The notes beneath the pieces were generated by a model. That model made no database searches, was not told the DNA's origin, and saw nothing but the letters and a program-made list of their open reading frames with translations. Positions 38,434-48,029 of a stretch of 64,000 nt of DNA are shown piece by piece. Every line of letters begins with the position of its first letter. The first letter of the stretch is position 1. A program made the position numbers and the translations under genes. The DNA comes from Mangrovivirga halotolerans (GTDB taxonomy: Bacteria > Bacteroidota > Bacteroidia > Cytophagales > Cyclobacteriaceae), in NCBI RefSeq assembly GCF_026241165.1, contig NZ_JAPFQN010000002.1, positions 186,001-250,000 on the forward strand. The letters are read 5' to 3'.

Positions 38434-39690
38434 ATGAGCTTGAAGACCATTTCTGAAATCGCATTAATACTATTACTCACTTTTATGGTGGGAGGATGTG
38501 GGGAACAATCCGAAAATACTGAAAACCCAGAGATCGTTACTGGTAAATACAGAGCTGAAATGAATATGGACGGACACATCCTTCCTTTCACTATTGAATT
38601 AAGCGAAGTGGCAGATGAAAAATATCTTTTAACATTTATAAATGGTGAAGAAAGAATGCCTTCAGACACTTTTTCTATAACCGGAGATTCTGCCAAGGTT
38701 TCTCTAAGTATTTTTGACAGTGCCTTTGAAATCGAATTTGGTGAAAAAAGCTTTTCTGGAGAGTTTGTTAAATATTATAAGTCAAATGATTACCGAATTC
38801 CCATTGAAGCTCAATTATCTGATAAACCTGAATTTGAAGCGGCTAATTCTGAAACGGCCAATCTTCATGAAAGATATTCAGTCACCTTTGTCACACCTGA
38901 AGGAGACACTACTGAGGCGGTTGGTGAATTCAATCAAAATGGCACGGATGTAAAAGGAACTTTTTTAACTCCAACAGGTGATTACAGGTATCTCACTGGC
39001 GTTGTAGATGGCGATAGCTTGAAATTGAGCACATTTGATGGAGACCATGCTTTTTTGTTTACTGCAAAAATTGCAAATGATGGATCATTAGACGGGAGCT
39101 TCTGGTCTGGAATCCATTGGTATGAAGACTGGACGGCTGTTCCTGATCCCGATGCTTCTTTGCCAGATCCTTCTGAAATGACTTATATGAAAGAGGGGTA
39201 TGATTCATTTAATTTTGAGTTCCCCGATCTGGAAAAGAATATGGTTTCCTTATCAGATAAAAGATTTGAAGATAAGGTCATAATTGTTCAACTACTTGGT
39301 AGCTGGTGTCCAAACTGTATGGATGAAACAAGGTTTCTTGCAGATTGGTACAGAAAAAATCAGGATTTACCTGTAGAGATCGTTGGACTAGCATATGAAC
39401 AAAAAGATGATTTTGAGTATGCTTCAAAGAGAGTTACAAAGATGAAAGATCGTCTGGGAGTAAACTACCCGGTTTTAATTGCTGGTAATGCAGATAAAGA
39501 AAAAGCGGCAGAAACTCTTCCAATGTTAAACAGGGTGATTGCTTTCCCTACAACCATCGTTTTAGATAAAGATAAAGAAATAAGATATATCCATACCGGC
39601 TTTAGCGGACCTGGTACTGGAGAGCATTATATTCAGTTTACTGAGCATTTTAAGGATTTAATCGAAAAATTAGCGAGAGAAGAAGCTTAG
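38434..39690 (+). CDS. TlpA-like thioredoxin-fold lipoprotein
   Basis: 418 residues from the ATG at 38434. A TTG 13 codons earlier lies on the predicted promoter and is unlikely. Signal peptide with lipobox VGGC (Cys 22). A beta-rich N-terminal region (about 35-250) is followed by a TlpA/AhpC-type domain with the redox site GSWCPNCMDE (about 300) and a cis-Pro region near IAFPTTIVLD. It is an envelope-facing thiol reductase, possibly reducing exported proteins or c-type cytochrome partners. Its divergent position next to mraZ and the phased GTGG pair upstream raise the question of co-regulation with division genes. Confidence 0.88.
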   Translation: MSLKTISEIALILLLTFMVGGCGEQSENTENPEIVTGKYRAEMNMDGHILPFTIELSEVADEKYLLTFINGEERMPSDTFSITGDSAKVSLSIFDSAFEIEFGEKSFSGEFVKYYKSNDYRIPIEAQLSDKPEFEAANSETANLHERYSVTFVTPEGDTTEAVGEFNQNGTDVKGTFLTPTGDYRYLTGVVDGDSLKLSTFDGDHAFLFTAKIANDGSLDGSFWSGIHWYEDWTAVPDPDASLPDPSEMTYMKEGYDSFNFEFPDLEKNMVSLSDKRFEDKVIIVQLLGSWCPNCMDETRFLADWYRKNQDLPVEIVGLAYEQKDDFEYASKRVTKMKDRLGVNYPVLIAGNADKEKAAETLPMLNRVIAFPTTIVLDKDKEIRYIHTGFSGPGTGEHYIQFTEHFKDLIEKLAREEA

Positions 39691-39710
39691 AATTTTAATA
39701 AAAAATTAAT

Positions 39711-39750
39711 AGCGGCCTTAAGGATAATTTCTTTTGAGGCCGCTTTTTTT
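39711..39750 (+). terminator. Intrinsic terminator
   Basis: AGCGGCCT pairs with AGGCCGCT and is followed by seven Ts. It ends the thioredoxin lipoprotein transcript just before the convergent protease stop. Confidence 0.85.
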
Positions 39751-39759
39751 GATATTGAT

Positions 39760-42700
39760 TTATTGTTTAATAAGCTTATGATATTGAAGAGCTATTTCCT
39801 CCGTGTAAATGCCATTTTGCCGAATAAAAATCTGCAAGACATAAATACCTGCAGGCCACAGACGACCATCTATGATAATTTCTTCTTCATCATGAATGTA
39901 TTCAGTTAGCATTTCGTTTCCTTGAAGATTAACCACCCTTACTTGTTTTGCATCTTCAGTGATGTTCAATACTTTCCACACTCCGCTTAAACTTGGATTC
40001 GGAAAAACAAACAGTTCATTTTCATCAAGTAACGTTCTAATGTCGGTTACCTTAAAAAGAGTAGTTGCAACATCCTGACAACCACTTTCGCCCGTTACTG
40101 TTAAGGTAACTGAAAGGTCCCCGGTATCTTTAAATCTGCGGGTAGGATTTTGCTCGATAGAATTTTCACCATCTCCAAAATCCCAATACCTGTTCATCGC
40201 ACCAATACTTTGATCAGTAAACTCTATCAATTGATGAAGATAAACAGTAGTATTTTCAAAATTGCTACTCATTACACTGGTTGGTTTTGAACGATAGGCT
40301 ATTTGAATTTGATTTTCAATACTTGAACAACTATACTCAGGATTTGACACCTCAACTTTATATAAACCAGCTTCCTTCACTGTAATCGATCTTTCATTAC
40401 TTCCTGTAGACCATTGATATTGATTACCAGGTTGATAAGGAAGGGATAACTGAATCGAATCGCCCGGACAAATAATCGATTCGGGTTTTGACAAATTAAT
40501 AGAAGCATTACCAATTACCTTTACCACCGCAGCAGTTCTAATGCTCTCAAACTCATTTTCAGCGTTCGAAACAAATAAAACAGTATCTTTCGTGATGTTA
40601 TTTAAAGCAATTCTATCGGCATTTTTTAGTACAGGAACACCTCCCGTGTTCATTTTATACCAGTTGTATTTAAGAGCGCCTTTTGCAATAATTTCAGCAT
40701 TACTTCCATAACACACATAGGTAGTATCTACTACAGGGATTGGTGCTTTAAAAGTGGAATTATACATGTTATAAGCAGCTTTTGCAGAGTTTAAAACATC
40801 ATTCAAACTATCACCGGCATGAACTGCAAATGCTAATTTCACCTTCTCCCCTGTTTTAATTGAAACAGGCCCAATTGAGACTGTATGAGATACATCACGA
40901 CCTTCAGGATTATCTCCTGCTTTTGCCTTTCCGATTCCCGAAGTCATCGACTCAATCTTTTCTTCATCAGAATAGGTGAGATTGATCCCCCATGGATTCC
41001 CGGGAATACTTAAATCATTATCGATTGCCCAATAATTAAAATCTCCATTCAACGGTTGAATGGCTGCATAAATAGTATCGTTTTCTTCCAGGTTATGGAC
41101 ATATCCAAAATTTATATTTTTTTCCGAAAAATATCCGGCTCGGTCGTTCTTCCCTTCTATTGAAATATTCCAATCAGAAAAAAGTCCTAAATAAAAATCA
41201 TTAATATCTTCCTGTGATTGATTTTCTATTTCATATTCAACAATAAAATATTTATCATTTGGCGCTTCTTTCCAGACCATCGTCCGGTAATCTACTCGAA
41301 CACCTACAGGAGAATAACTATTAAGATCATGAAAAGAACCACTTAATTCTTCGTTGGAATACAAGCCGGGATTTTGTCTTTCAATTCTATCAATAATAGT
41401 AAAATCATCATTAATACTATAATTACTTCTAATAACATTGTTTGACAATTTACCATTTGAAGTCATCATTAATCCCATATTAGATACAAGGTTCTTATAC
41501 TTATATAAAAACCCATTTCCTATTTCAGAATAATATGGCGCATCATCATATCCTATTCTACCTTTTGAGGAAACAGTAGTTGAAATAAGATTCTGGTCAA
41601 TATTTAAGTGTGTTGGATTGAAAATAAAAGAAAATATTTCAAACGATGAATATCTATCATCTGAGTATGTAACTCTAAAAACAATTTCTTTATCATCAGG
41701 AATATCTGAATTAAGTACTAATCTAAAGGGGGTGCTCACTGTATTAAATTCCATTGAACTATCTATAACTCCGGGAGAAATCTGGTTATCTAATATATTT
41801 ATCCCGTAATAATCTGTTGACAATTCAATAGTGAGAGCATTTGTACTTCTCCATAAGGAATTTTTTATCAGGCCATATACAATAGCGGTATCTCCAGGTG
41901 CAGCTTTCTGACCAGACTTTTCATTTACAATTTTTATATTTGAAAAACTGATTGCTGAGGGTTTAATGGTTAATGCTTTTAGTATATCAATACGCCCTGC
42001 TCCATATAACTTATTAAACACAAAATCTCCGTCAGGTAGTATGGATTTATCTGCGGAGATCTTTAAAAGCTCTGTTATTTGTCGGGTAGAAAAATCAGGG
42101 TATTTACCTTTTAATAAGGCCAAAGCTCCGGCAACTATCGGAGATGAAAAGCTAGTTCCGTCGACGGTGGTATAAGAATTATCAGCAGAGGTCGTATAAA
42201 TTGATGATCCGGGAGCTATGATATCAATGAAATCACCAAAGGTTGAAAAGGTTGAAATCTCATCGTTCTCATCTGAAGAAGTTACAGCAATTACACCATC
42301 TAATGCCGCAGGGTAAGTCAATTGTCTATAACCGGAATTTCCTGCTGCAGCAACAAAAAGCACTCCCTTCTCATGTCCGTAATCAATAATTTGCTGAAAG
42401 ATTTCACTTCTTCTGGTACTTCCAAAAGACATATTAACAATATCCACACCTTGTTCTATCATATACAACACTCCTGCCATAACAAAAAACAATCTTCCAT
42501 CCAGGAAATCCTGATTGTCATAAGAATGTTTGGTTATCAATAAAGAAGCATTATACCCGACCCCTGAGATCCCTGTGTTATTATTGGTAGCAGCAGCAGC
42601 AACTCCCGAAACCATTGTACCATGATTAGAACCAAATTCAATTATTCCCACTTCGGGGTCACCACCATAGTATATATTATTAATATCAGGACCTGCAAAG

Positions 42701-43263
42701 TCCCAGCCATTGACATTATCTATAAAACCGTCGCCATCATCATCGATACCATTGGAAGGAATTTCGTCTGTATTTTGAGCAAGTTTTGACTTTAGATCCT
42801 CGTGATCAAGATCAATGCCGCTATCTACAATACCAATGATAACATCACTTGATGACTTAGAAATATCCCAGGCTTCAAAAGCATTGATCATTTCCAAATA
42901 ATATTGATTTGAATTTAGCGAGTCGCTTGTTACCTCAAATGTCTCATAAACAATCTCCTCTTCTGCTATCTCAATTAATTCATTTTCATCTAATATTTTT
43001 AAGAAAGCATCTTTACTAATATCCGAAGGTTTATTAATAAAAAATATCTTGTCTGCAAATGAGGGTTCATTTCTTTTTACCAGCGAAGGTACCAGGGTTC
43101 TGAAAGACTTAAATTTCAATTCTTCTGAATCAATCTGAGGCAATATGGAAGTATGCAATTGTTGGGAGGTCACATAATCACTTGTTTTTACAATATATCT
43201 TATTTGTGCACTAACGTTGATTGAAATTCCTGTCAAAATCAACAGAAGCAAAAATGTTCGCAT
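39760..43263 (-). CDS. Secreted subtilisin-like serine protease with PKD domain and T9SS sorting domain
   Basis: 1167 residues. Signal peptide (about 1-19), a propeptide-like region, then the S8 catalytic domain with Asp147 in VDSGIDLDHED, His214 in NHGTMVSG and Ser371 in DGTSFSSPIVAG. A long beta-rich middle follows, then a PKD domain (YWDFGDGENSIEQNPTRRF, about 1030-1085). The C-terminal 75 residues have the T9SS type A pattern (FVFPNPSLSG, then VVNLQGNEM, then WPAGIYVLQI). It is expected to be exported by Sec, then the type IX system, and released or anchored at the surface. Its promoter is at 43325-43355. Confidence 0.93.
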   Translation of the reverse strand: MRTFLLLLILTGISINVSAQIRYIVKTSDYVTSQQLHTSILPQIDSEELKFKSFRTLVPSLVKRNEPSFADKIFFINKPSDISKDAFLKILDENELIEIAEEEIVYETFEVTSDSLNSNQYYLEMINAFEAWDISKSSSDVIIGIVDSGIDLDHEDLKSKLAQNTDEIPSNGIDDDGDGFIDNVNGWDFAGPDINNIYYGGDPEVGIIEFGSNHGTMVSGVAAAATNNNTGISGVGYNASLLITKHSYDNQDFLDGRLFFVMAGVLYMIEQGVDIVNMSFGSTRRSEIFQQIIDYGHEKGVLFVAAAGNSGYRQLTYPAALDGVIAVTSSDENDEISTFSTFGDFIDIIAPGSSIYTTSADNSYTTVDGTSFSSPIVAGALALLKGKYPDFSTRQITELLKISADKSILPDGDFVFNKLYGAGRIDILKALTIKPSAISFSNIKIVNEKSGQKAAPGDTAIVYGLIKNSLWRSTNALTIELSTDYYGINILDNQISPGVIDSSMEFNTVSTPFRLVLNSDIPDDKEIVFRVTYSDDRYSSFEIFSFIFNPTHLNIDQNLISTTVSSKGRIGYDDAPYYSEIGNGFLYKYKNLVSNMGLMMTSNGKLSNNVIRSNYSINDDFTIIDRIERQNPGLYSNEELSGSFHDLNSYSPVGVRVDYRTMVWKEAPNDKYFIVEYEIENQSQEDINDFYLGLFSDWNISIEGKNDRAGYFSEKNINFGYVHNLEENDTIYAAIQPLNGDFNYWAIDNDLSIPGNPWGINLTYSDEEKIESMTSGIGKAKAGDNPEGRDVSHTVSIGPVSIKTGEKVKLAFAVHAGDSLNDVLNSAKAAYNMYNSTFKAPIPVVDTTYVCYGSNAEIIAKGALKYNWYKMNTGGVPVLKNADRIALNNITKDTVLFVSNAENEFESIRTAAVVKVIGNASINLSKPESIICPGDSIQLSLPYQPGNQYQWSTGSNERSITVKEAGLYKVEVSNPEYSCSSIENQIQIAYRSKPTSVMSSNFENTTVYLHQLIEFTDQSIGAMNRYWDFGDGENSIEQNPTRRFKDTGDLSVTLTVTGESGCQDVATTLFKVTDIRTLLDENELFVFPNPSLSGVWKVLNITEDAKQVRVVNLQGNEMLTEYIHDEEEIIIDGRLWPAGIYVLQIFIRQNGIYTEEIALQYHKLIKQ

Positions 43264-43324
43264 CAGGAAGAAAGATTAGTTAAAAATTATCAGCTACTAA
43301 CCCCTTAATTTAAATAAATTTTCT

Positions 43325-43355
43325 AAAAATTATTCAATTTGATAAATTATTCAAA
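43325..43355 (-). promoter_or_regulatory. Promoter of the subtilase gene
   Basis: Read leftward, TTTG at 43352-43355, exactly 19 bases, then TAATTTTT at 43325-43332, one base from the TANNTTTG consensus. Confidence 0.45.
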
Positions 43356-43397
43356 AATGGCCATCTGGTATTTGACAAATCCAGATAATATAAATTG

Positions 43398-43426
43398 GAA
43401 AGAGGCTGATAAAAACAGCCTCTTTC
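43398..43426 (-). terminator. Intrinsic terminator of the LysR gene
   Basis: GAAAGAGGCTG pairs perfectly with CAGCCTCTTTC across a 7-base loop, 40 bases past the LysR stop. The T-run is modest. Confidence 0.7.
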
Positions 43427-43468
43427 TCATTCATCAACGTTAAACAACCTGATCCTTTTTAATTTATC

Positions 43469-44434
43469 TCAATCTTTAATAACCACTTTAGTACCCTGGT
43501 AATTCTCCTTTTCGATAAAATAATCGGCAAATTTATCCTCATAAATTCGCTCCTTTTCAGATCTAATAAAATCCAGAAAAGCTGAGGAAGCAGGTGAGAA
43601 TTTTTTACCTTTTAACCACACGAGGTACCAGGTATTAACCAGGGGATAACCCTTAACCGGAAGTATTTTTAGTTCATCATTTTTTAATTCCAGTCGCATT
43701 GAATATGCTGAAATTACTGAAACCCCTAATCCTGCCATAATAGCCTGTTTTACAGCTTCGTTAGTAGTAAGCTCTAGCATCACTTTGGGATTGATGTTAT
43801 TCTCAGCAATATATTTTTCAAGCATCGTTCGGGTCCCGGATCCCTCCTCTCTGAAAATAAAAGGTATTTCTTCCAGATCCTGAGGCTCATAATATTTCTT
43901 ATAGGGAACGTTGGAATTAGTCCCGGAAACCACATATAGAGGATTAGGCATGATTTCTTCATATTCTATTCCTTCAAGATCCGGCAAAATTGAAACCACT
44001 GCAAAATCAACATCATTAGATTGGAGAGATGAAAGTACTTTTCGTCGGTTACTAACATCTACAAATAATTTTACTTCTTCATACCTTTCATGATATTCAC
44101 TGATGAAATGCGGCATGAAATACTTCCCAGTAGAGACCACCGCTAGCTTGAGCTTACCCGCGGTAACGCCCCGAAGAGCAGACATTTTGGTTTGGATTTC
44201 ATCTACATTGCCCAATATCTCTTTCGCCAGGATAGCTAATTCCTCTCCGGCATCAGTAATATGTATTTTTCTGCCAATGACCTCGGTAAGAGGAACATCA
44301 AATTGATCTTGTAAATGCTTTAATTGAATACTCACTGCTGGTTGAGTCATAAATAAGGATTCAGCAGCTTTGGTCACGCTCTGATGTTCGGTTACAGCAG
44401 CAAAAACTCTTAATTGGTGCAATGTAAAGTTCAT
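43469..44434 (-). CDS. LysR-family transcriptional regulator
   Basis: 321 residues. The N-terminal winged helix is LHQLRVFAAVTEHQSVTKAAE...TQPAVSIQLKHLQDQF, followed by the linker helix and a periplasmic-binding-like effector domain (about 90-300). The GYxLP-like details resemble the CbbR/CysB side of the family, but the ligand cannot be named. It diverges from a small secreted-protein gene, with two ATGTATCAGA repeats in the shared intergenic region, the usual LysR arrangement. Confidence 0.92.
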   Translation of the reverse strand: MNFTLHQLRVFAAVTEHQSVTKAAESLFMTQPAVSIQLKHLQDQFDVPLTEVIGRKIHITDAGEELAILAKEILGNVDEIQTKMSALRGVTAGKLKLAVVSTGKYFMPHFISEYHERYEEVKLFVDVSNRRKVLSSLQSNDVDFAVVSILPDLEGIEYEEIMPNPLYVVSGTNSNVPYKKYYEPQDLEEIPFIFREEGSGTRTMLEKYIAENNINPKVMLELTTNEAVKQAIMAGLGVSVISAYSMRLELKNDELKILPVKGYPLVNTWYLVWLKGKKFSPASSAFLDFIRSEKERIYEDKFADYFIEKENYQGTKVVIKD

Positions 44435-44528
44435 CTGATTTATTTATGTTTATGGGTGTTTACATTACTTATAACTTATTATATAAAATTTTGTTTATGA
44501 GAATTAATTATTTTTATAGCAAATTATA

Positions 44529-44580
44529 ATGTATCAGATAATACTTATTTATGTATCAGACAGGTAATTGTTTATCTTTG
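44529..44580 (+). promoter_or_regulatory. LysR-type operator repeats and promoter of the divergent secreted-protein gene
   Basis: ATGTATCAGA occurs at 44529-44538 and 44551-44560, 22 bases or two helical turns apart. GTATCAGATAATAC at the first site is itself an imperfect palindrome of the T-N11-A kind. A perfect -7 element, TATCTTTG, lies at 44573-44580 for the rightward gene. Confidence 0.5.
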
Positions 44581-44596
44581 AAAAAATGATTTAGTC

Positions 44597-45007
44597 ATGA
44601 TGAAATTTTTTTCTTGTTTTTTAATCGCATTTTTCTGCATTCAGATAAGTGTTTTTTCGCAAGACATCGTTTCCCAGCAATACCTGAAAGTAAAAGAAGG
44701 TGAGTCAAAAAATTTTGCTGAATATCTTGAAGAGGTATGGGAAAAGCAACATAAAGTAGCTTTAAAAAGAGGGTTTATAACAGGATATGAAGTACAAAAA
44801 GTGCTGGATAGCGACCGGTATGATTATATTTTAGTTATTAGATACAAAGATAAAAGAGCATATAATTACAGAGAGCGCAACTTCAACGAGATTATTAATG
44901 ATCCGAAAGTTTTTCCAAAAGGAATTCTCATGGATGGAAAAACTGATGACGATATGGTGACCTATTTATTTAAGCTCGTTTCTGAATCTGAGATCAGGAA
45001 GAAGTAA
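44597..45007 (+). CDS. Small secreted protein, divergent from LysR
   Basis: 136 residues. Signal peptide (FSCFLIAFFCIQISVFSQ), then a compact alpha/beta domain with VSQQYLKVKEGESKNFAEYLE and a central YDYILVIRYKDKRAYNY. The pattern is reminiscent of small dimeric alpha-beta barrel (ABM/Dabb-like) folds, but no family motif is certain. It is probably periplasmic and controlled by the adjacent LysR regulator. The second ATG (44600) is equally likely as the start. Confidence 0.6.
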   Translation: MMKFFSCFLIAFFCIQISVFSQDIVSQQYLKVKEGESKNFAEYLEEVWEKQHKVALKRGFITGYEVQKVLDSDRYDYILVIRYKDKRAYNYRERNFNEIINDPKVFPKGILMDGKTDDDMVTYLFKLVSESEIRKK

Positions 45008-45060
45008 TTATTGATATAATATTTTTTTAGAATTTATCGCATTTTTAATATAAAGAGCTT

Positions 45061-47985
45061 ATGAGAATTGCATTAATAGTCATTTGTATGGCTATATTTT
45101 TCAACCATTCGGGATATTCACAAACACAGGTAACTACAGAAACATCACCAGGAGAGCATAGTGGTCGACCATTATGTCAGGCGCAAATAAATGATAAGTT
45201 ATTTTTTACTGCTTATACAGAAGATCTGGGTTATGAATTATGGGTGCTTGATGTTAGTGATTCCTCAATTTATAATATTATGGATATTAATCCGGGGCCA
45301 GGATCCTTTTCAGGATCATTAATTCAATATAGAGATAATTTTGTAACCTATAAAAGTAAGCTTTACTTTTTTGCTAATGATGGGGTAAGAGGTTATCAAT
45401 TATGGAGAACAGATGGCACATTTGAGGGAACAGAAAAAGTGACAAATTTGGAAAATGCCATTAATAATAGTTCATTAACGCATGATTATTCTCAATTAAG
45501 ATTAGCTGTCGTAAACGATAAACTATTTTTCCTTTACGATAATAACGAAAAATATGACCTTTATTCCTTTGATGAAACTGATGACAATCTTTCCTTAGTT
45601 AAAAGTGAATTATCGGGTTATTTTTATCCGGATATGTACGATTCACTTGCTGGAAATTTTATTTTCAATCTTTGGTCAGGAGAAAACAATAAGTTAGAAC
45701 TATGGATATCTGATGGTACTACTAATGGTACCAAACCTATAGTAAAAAGTTCTGAATATTATCACAGAGCAACGGGTAAAGCACACAATCGGGACTACTA
45801 TTATATTGCATTTAACCGTTATGGAAAGGATAATGGTCCGGAAACGAATTTAATGAAGTATAATTTAGATCTTAATTCATCAGACACAATCCAAAATATA
45901 TTTTATGATTTTTCAGGATTTATAAATGTTAGTTATTCTATAATCGGTGATAACTTGTTTGTTTTAGGAACAAATCAAAACACTCCTGAGGTAAGACTTT
46001 TCAAAATAAATCTCTCTGATAATTCAAGTGAATTAATATTTAATCAGGTGCAACCCGGATATTTTAAATATTCAAATCTTTACTCAGGTAATCAGAAGCT
46101 ATATTTCACTACTCAAGATCAATCTGATAGAATATTATTATATGAGTTAAATCCTAATGATGGAACTATAACTAATTACGAATTAATAAGTAACCTAAAT
46201 TCTGAAGGATATAGTAATAAGTTTGAAGACAAAATTACCAGGCTCAATGAAAATGAACTTCTCATCCAAATGCAGCATGATGACTATGAATGGAAATATT
46301 GGGTATTTAACACGATTAATTCAACTCTTTCGAAAATAAACCATTCTTTCTATAGCAGTACTCATCCAATATATTTTAACAATGAATTAATTGGTACAAT
46401 GAGAACAGATTCTTTGGGAATAGAATTGGTTGCTATTACTGATGATTATCAATCAACCAGACTGGTAAAAAATATCAATAAAGCAAAAAATGCAATTGAC
46501 TCTAAATCGATCAATATAATTAATCACGACATAATTTATGCGCTAAACTCATCCCGGGGTGGTAAATTAAAAAAGCTAAATGCAATTAATTTATCATCAA
46601 CCACCCTTCTGGATAATACATACATTTTTACATATTTCAATAGCATGGCCATACAGGATAACCAGTTATTTTTCAAAGCTTATACTGAACAGACTGGTAG
46701 AGAATTATGGGGAACAGATGGCACAATTGCAGGTACAAAAATTCTTGATGATTTGATTATTGGGCCTGAATCCTCAGACCCTAATTATTTCGCAGTATCT
46801 GGTGGTAACTTGTATTTCATTGTAAATTTAAATGATACTGATCGGTTATATAAATACGACGGCCAAAGCATGATGGAAGTTTATGATTTCCAATATGATG
46901 ACTATGGTATTCCCAAATCAGCCTCCACGTTAACCCCATTTAAAGACGGAGTATTTATAAATGCTTATGAGAATGCTACATCAATTTATTTTAGTGATGG
47001 GACCCAATCTGGCACAATCAAACTTGCTCAGAATGAATTTGGAATAGGTTTCTATCCTACTAGTGCAGGAGAAAAGTTATATTTTACTGGTGCAGAAAGT
47101 GGATCAAACCCTATTTTTAGTAGTGAACTATATGTTACTGATGGCACTCCTGAAAACACTAATTTGGTTTATGATGAATTTACTGGAATAAATTCAGACG
47201 TTTCTAAAATCACCCCTTTTAATGGAAAAGTTATTTATACTTCTTATTCACCAAGTTCGGGTATGGAATATTGGATATCCGACGGAACTGAAACTGGCAC
47301 TAAACTATTAAAAGATATTTATCCAGGCATAAAAAGTGGAGTACCTTCCCAATTTGAATCTAATTATGCTATAATGAATAATGAATTATATTTCATTGCT
47401 AATGATGGGAATACCGGACTTGAACTTTGGAAAACAGATGGAACAGAAGAAGGGACAGTTCTTGTAAAAGACTTATACCCCGGCCTTGAAAGTTCCTACC
47501 CCAACAACTTTACAGTTGCGAATGGTAAGTTATATTTTTCCACTGCCAAGTCTGAATTAAAGCCATTATTATGGTCTACAAACGGAACTGAACAAGGCAC
47601 TCAAATCGTACAGGAATTTACAAATATTCCAGACTATTCATTTCCAAGAAATTTTAACATAATAAACAATATCTTGTATTTCACAGCAGAAACAGAGAAT
47701 CATGGAACACAATTATGGCGATTTGAGACTCCGTTAATCAGACAAGATAATAACGCCAATAAAAACAATCTTATATTGTATCCTAACCCGGTGGATCAAA
47801 TACTTAATATAGAGTTTGGATTTGAACTAGATAGAGTAGAAATTCTTGATCTTGAAGGAAGTATGATTAAGTCCTTTGAAGGTAGTCAAACTTCAGTAAA
47901 CATTGCTGACCTGAATTATGGCATCTACCTCCTGGTAGGATATTATGGTAACAAAAAAGTTTCTCAAAAATTCATAAAGCTTTAA
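45061..47985 (+). CDS. ELWxxDGT-repeat surface protein with T9SS sorting domain
   Basis: 974 residues. Signal peptide (about 1-20), then at least eight ELWxxDGT-type repeats, e.g. QLWRTDGT, ELWISDGT, ELWGTDGT, LYVTDGT, EYWISDGT, ELWKTDGT and LLWSTNGT, each followed by xxGTxxL, the pattern of beta-propeller-like repeats. The C-terminus has the T9SS sorting pattern (ILYPNPVDQILNIEF, then VEILDLEGSMIKSF, then LNYGIYLLVG). It should be secreted by type IX export. The function is unknown. The repeat count above is from reading, and degenerate copies may be missed. Confidence 0.9.
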   Translation: MRIALIVICMAIFFNHSGYSQTQVTTETSPGEHSGRPLCQAQINDKLFFTAYTEDLGYELWVLDVSDSSIYNIMDINPGPGSFSGSLIQYRDNFVTYKSKLYFFANDGVRGYQLWRTDGTFEGTEKVTNLENAINNSSLTHDYSQLRLAVVNDKLFFLYDNNEKYDLYSFDETDDNLSLVKSELSGYFYPDMYDSLAGNFIFNLWSGENNKLELWISDGTTNGTKPIVKSSEYYHRATGKAHNRDYYYIAFNRYGKDNGPETNLMKYNLDLNSSDTIQNIFYDFSGFINVSYSIIGDNLFVLGTNQNTPEVRLFKINLSDNSSELIFNQVQPGYFKYSNLYSGNQKLYFTTQDQSDRILLYELNPNDGTITNYELISNLNSEGYSNKFEDKITRLNENELLIQMQHDDYEWKYWVFNTINSTLSKINHSFYSSTHPIYFNNELIGTMRTDSLGIELVAITDDYQSTRLVKNINKAKNAIDSKSINIINHDIIYALNSSRGGKLKKLNAINLSSTTLLDNTYIFTYFNSMAIQDNQLFFKAYTEQTGRELWGTDGTIAGTKILDDLIIGPESSDPNYFAVSGGNLYFIVNLNDTDRLYKYDGQSMMEVYDFQYDDYGIPKSASTLTPFKDGVFINAYENATSIYFSDGTQSGTIKLAQNEFGIGFYPTSAGEKLYFTGAESGSNPIFSSELYVTDGTPENTNLVYDEFTGINSDVSKITPFNGKVIYTSYSPSSGMEYWISDGTETGTKLLKDIYPGIKSGVPSQFESNYAIMNNELYFIANDGNTGLELWKTDGTEEGTVLVKDLYPGLESSYPNNFTVANGKLYFSTAKSELKPLLWSTNGTEQGTQIVQEFTNIPDYSFPRNFNIINNILYFTAETENHGTQLWRFETPLIRQDNNANKNNLILYPNPVDQILNIEFGFELDRVEILDLEGSMIKSFEGSQTSVNIADLNYGIYLLVGYYGNKKVSQKFIKL

Positions 47986-48021
47986 AAAAAATCCCGCAGA
48001 TATAGTCTGCGGGATTTTTTA
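47984..48021. terminator. Bidirectional intrinsic terminator
   Basis: ATCCCGCAGA pairs with TCTGCGGGAT across TATAG, with an A-run before and a T-run after. It ends the ELWxxDGT transcript and the convergent SDR transcript. Confidence 0.9.
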
Positions 48022-48029
48022 CTTTTTTT

